DNA of 6,913 bases from an uncultured Clostridia bacterium. GTDB taxonomy: Bacteria; Bacillota; Clostridia; Christensenellales; CAG-917. Below are positions 4,282 through 6,913 of the stretch, piece by piece. The notes beneath the pieces were generated by a model that worked only from the letters and a program-made list of their open reading frames with translations, was not told the origin of the DNA and ran no database searches. Position 1 is the stretch's first letter. Every line of letters starts with the position of its first letter. The stretch spans positions 1 to 6,913 of the forward strand of contig CALGEU010000209.1 in the NCBI GenBank assembly GCA_937881285.1. Direction: 5' to 3'. A program made the position numbers and the translations under genes.

Positions 4282-6072
4282 ATGAAACAACTAAATTCTA
4301 ACGAACTTCGCAAACTCTATCTCGACTATTACAAGTCAAAAGGACACGCAGTCATCGGCTCTGCGTCTCTTATTCCCGAAAACGACCCGACCGTGCTTTT
4401 CACGACTGCGGGTATGCATCCGCTCGTTCCTTATCTTCTCGGAGAGAAGCACCCCGCAGGCAACCGTCTCACCGACGTGCAAATCTGCGTTCGTACGGGC
4501 GACATCGACGAAGTGGGCGACGCAACTCACTGCACGTTCTTCGAGATGCTCGGCAGATGGTCTCTCGGCGACTATTTCAAAGAATACGCAATCGAATGTT
4601 CTCACGACTTTCTTCTCAATCAACTCGAATTTGACAAAGACAAATTTGCGGTGACCGTTTTTGCGGGCGACGAAGATTGTCCAAGAGACGAAGAAAGCGC
4701 GTCGTACTGGAAAGCGCAAGGTATCCCCGAAGACCACATCTTCTTCTGCAACAAGAAACACAACTGGTGGGGGCCTGCAGGTATCACAGGTCCGTGCGGC
4801 CCGGATACCGAAATGTTTATCGACACCGGCAAGCCCAAGTGCTCTCCCGAATGTTCTCCCGCATGCGATTGCGGCAAGTACGTCGAGATAGGCAACGACG
4901 TGTTTATGCAATATTTCAAAAACGCCGACGGCACGTTCTCTCCGCTCAAACAGAAAAACGTCGACGAAGGTATGGGGCTTGAAAGAATGCTTTGCATTCT
5001 CAACGGCTACAAATCGGTGTACGAAACCGACCTTTTCAGTTTCGCAATCGCAAAACTCGAAGAACTTTCGGGCAAGAAATACGGCGAAGACGAAGCGATG
5101 ACCGTTGCGATGCGCATAATCGCAGACCATACGAGAACCGCAACTTTCCTGCTCGGCGACGTGAAAGGAATTTCTCCGTCCAACGTTGACCAAGGATACG
5201 TGTTGCGCCGTCTTATTCGCAGAGCGATGAGATATTGCAGAACTCTCGGGGTGGACGATTCCGCACTGGTGGAACTTGCAAAACTCTACGTTGCAAAATA
5301 CGAAGAAGCGTATCCGTATATCAAAGAAAACGAGCCGAGAATCATCAGCGAACTCGAAGCGGAAAAAGATAAATTCGCAAAGACCATCGAGCAGGGCTTG
5401 AAAGAATTCGACAAAATCGTGGCGCACTTGCCGCAAGGTATGACGGTGTTCCCAGGAAAGACCGCGTTCAGACTTTACGATACGTTCGGTTTCCCAATCG
5501 AAATGACGGCGGAACTTGCAAAAGAAAAAGGTTTCACCCTTGACAGAGAAGGTTACGACAAAGCGTTTGCAGACCATCAGGCACTTTCAAAAGCGGGTGC
5601 GGAACAGAAATTCAAAGGCGGTCTTGCAGACGGCGGCGAACTCACCGCGAGATTGCACAGCGCAACGCACCTTCTCAACGCCGCGCTCAAAATCGTGCTT
5701 CACGACGACAACATTCAGCAACGCGGCAGCAACATAACGTCGGAAAGACTTCGTTTCGACTTCAATTTCCCGCGTCCGCTCACGCAGGAAGAAATCGCAC
5801 AGGTCGAGAAAATCGTCAATGACGAAATCGCAAAAGACACCGAAGTCAAACTTGAAGAAATGAGCGTCGAAGACGCAAAGAAAGCAGGCGCAATCGGCGT
5901 GTTCGACAATCGTTACGGAGACGTCGTGAAAGTGTACACCATCGGCATTTCAAAAGAAATCTGCGGCGGTCCGCACGCAAAACGTACGGGCGAACTCGGA
6001 CACTTCCGCATCGTCAAAGAGCAATCTTCTTCGGCGGGCGTCAGACGTATCAAAGCGGTGCTCGAATACTGA
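4282..6072 (+). CDS. alaS: Alanine--tRNA ligase, short form lacking the C-Ala domain
   Basis: The product has 596 residues. The class II aminoacylation core covers about 1-250. It includes SASLIPENDPTVLFTTAGMHP (27-47), the motif 2 region with RTGDIDEVG and FFEMLGRWSLGDYF (71-99), NWWGPAG, a Cys-rich PKCSPECSPACDCG stretch, and motif 3 GMGLER (230-235). Asp228, equivalent to the alanine-amino-binding Asp of the VDTG motif, is kept. A helical tRNA-recognition region follows, then an editing domain with the zinc and deacylation motifs HSATH (His459, His463) and CGGPH (Cys561, His565). The protein ends directly after the editing domain, whereas most bacterial AlaRS are about 870 residues with a coiled coil and C-Ala domain. 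The ATG at 4282 is chosen because GGAG lies 4 nt upstream and the protein then begins as family members do; the open frame continues upstream through the acyltransferase gene. Gly204 (usually Trp), Arg92 (usually Asn) and Pro564 (usually Thr) are unusual. It may be the sole AlaRS or a paralogue. Confidence 0.92.
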   Translation: MKQLNSNELRKLYLDYYKSKGHAVIGSASLIPENDPTVLFTTAGMHPLVPYLLGEKHPAGNRLTDVQICVRTGDIDEVGDATHCTFFEMLGRWSLGDYFKEYAIECSHDFLLNQLEFDKDKFAVTVFAGDEDCPRDEESASYWKAQGIPEDHIFFCNKKHNWWGPAGITGPCGPDTEMFIDTGKPKCSPECSPACDCGKYVEIGNDVFMQYFKNADGTFSPLKQKNVDEGMGLERMLCILNGYKSVYETDLFSFAIAKLEELSGKKYGEDEAMTVAMRIIADHTRTATFLLGDVKGISPSNVDQGYVLRRLIRRAMRYCRTLGVDDSALVELAKLYVAKYEEAYPYIKENEPRIISELEAEKDKFAKTIEQGLKEFDKIVAHLPQGMTVFPGKTAFRLYDTFGFPIEMTAELAKEKGFTLDREGYDKAFADHQALSKAGAEQKFKGGLADGGELTARLHSATHLLNAALKIVLHDDNIQQRGSNITSERLRFDFNFPRPLTQEEIAQVEKIVNDEIAKDTEVKLEEMSVEDAKKAGAIGVFDNRYGDVVKVYTIGISKEICGGPHAKRTGELGHFRIVKEQSSSAGVRRIKAVLEY

Positions 6073-6098
6073 AAAACCGCAAAATCGGAGAAGCGAAT

Positions 6099-6913
6099 AT
6101 GAAGTGCGACACCCACGTTCACACCAAAAATTCACACGACGGCAAATTGCCGATTCAAAGCATAGTAGACCTTGCCAAAGCGCAAGGTCTTTGCTATCTT
6201 TCGACGACGGATCATCTTGACTACGACTTCGAGTATGGCAAAAATCGTGCTCCTTTGAGTTGGCCGCCGCTTGATCTCGACGCTTATTACAAAGAGTGGC
6301 AAATTGCAAAAAAGGCACTTGACGATGACAAAAACAATACGTTAAACCTTTGTTTTGGCATTGAAGCAAGTTATGATAAGAGCGAAAAGGCAAAACAAAA
6401 GTATATCGAGACCATTGCCAAATATCCATTTGACGTCGTAATAAACTCCGTGCATTGCGTGGACGGCTACGACGTGTATTTCAAGATGGCGTTTCTGTTT
6501 AAAAGCAAAAAGCATATGTACAGAAGATATCTCGAAACCATTCTCGAAAGTCTCGACGCGCCATATCAATACGATATCGTTGCCCACATCGGTTATATCG
6601 CGCACGGCGCACCGTACAGGGATAAATTTTTGAGATACAAAGATTTTCCCGACGAAATAGACGCCGTGCTTAAAGGCATAATCGAACGCGGAAAGGCAAT
6701 GGAAATCAACTTCCATCACGAGATGGCACCGCAAAGAGACATTGTCGAAAGATACTACGAGTTGGGCGGAAGAAAAATAAGTTACGGCTCGGACGCGCAT
6801 CGCGGCGATATATGCAAAAACTTTGACGAAGCCATGGCTATGCTCAAAGAAATCGGCTTCACGCACCTGTCAACTTTCGTCCAACACCGAGAAATTCTCG
6901 TGCCGATAGAATA
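6099..6913 (+). CDS. hisK: PHP-domain histidinol-phosphatase (HisJ/HisK family), stop codon cut by the window edge
   Basis: A total of 271 codons are present and the last two bases are TA, so the gene is probably complete but for one base of its stop codon. The product is a polymerase-and-histidinol-phosphatase (PHP) metal-dependent phosphoesterase. The metal ligands are visible in order: HVH (His6, His8), TDH (Asp38, His39), GIE (Glu89), SVH (His119), AHIGY (His163) and GSDAH (Asp232, His234). About 270 residues is the usual size for histidinol-phosphatase, which converts L-histidinol phosphate to L-histidinol in histidine biosynthesis. The start is supported by GGAG with 8-nt spacing (6087-6090). 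It lies 26 bp after alaS with no terminator, so the two are probably co-transcribed. No other his gene is visible, so a different phosphate-ester substrate remains possible. Confidence 0.82.
   Translation, partial: MKCDTHVHTKNSHDGKLPIQSIVDLAKAQGLCYLSTTDHLDYDFEYGKNRAPLSWPPLDLDAYYKEWQIAKKALDDDKNNTLNLCFGIEASYDKSEKAKQKYIETIAKYPFDVVINSVHCVDGYDVYFKMAFLFKSKKHMYRRYLETILESLDAPYQYDIVAHIGYIAHGAPYRDKFLRYKDFPDEIDAVLKGIIERGKAMEINFHHEMAPQRDIVERYYELGGRKISYGSDAHRGDICKNFDEAMAMLKEIGFTHLSTFVQHREILVPIE

Noticed and set aside
4336..5577. A 413-codon open frame on the minus strand
   Set aside because: It lies wholly antisense to the confident alaS gene, has no recognisable domain, and its composition (rich in Phe, Val, Arg and His) is typical of the mirror frame of a biased coding sequence.
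6342..6866. A 174-codon minus-strand frame near the right edge
   Set aside because: It is antisense to the PHP phosphatase, which has all its metal-binding motifs in the plus frame.

Overview
The window is most consistent with a spore-forming member of the Bacillota, probably a clostridial lineage and possibly an uncultured gut one. It carries a yabP-yabQ sporulation pair, strong Shine-Dalgarno sites, textbook sigma-A promoters and moderate GC with AT-rich intergenic DNA. No species can be named from the sequence alone.

Layout. Bases 1-526 hold no gene. They contain two 148-bp direct repeats that are 93% identical and enclose an inverted repeat, a short dispersed-repeat-like fragment, and a bidirectional terminator hairpin. 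A minus-strand gene (527-1309) follows, encoding a zinc-ribbon membrane protein of unknown role with its own near-perfect promoter. Bases 1310-1743 are intergenic and contain that promoter and a second terminator-like hairpin. Next is a minus-strand cluster, transcribed yabP (2503-2847), yabQ (2141-2506), then an unrecognised small soluble helical protein (1744-2070). YabP and YabQ belong to known mother-cell sporulation families. The third gene sits where Bacillus has divIC, but it is not DivIC.

A 130-bp divergent promoter region (2848-2977) separates this cluster from a plus-strand operon. That operon encodes a condensation-domain-like O-acyltransferase (2978-4243), a short alanyl-tRNA synthetase without the C-terminal C-Ala domain (4282-6072), and a PHP-type histidinol-phosphatase (6099 to the window edge). 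Spacings are 38 and 26 bp with no terminator between the genes, so they are probably co-transcribed from the promoter at 2878-2906. No obvious pathway links the three enzymes.

Most of the window is ordinary chromosomal housekeeping and sporulation DNA. I do not see a convincing new defence, mobile or RNA system. The points most worth a second look are the unusual substitutions in the short AlaRS, the unidentified third gene of the yabPQ cluster, and the overlapping divergent promoters.
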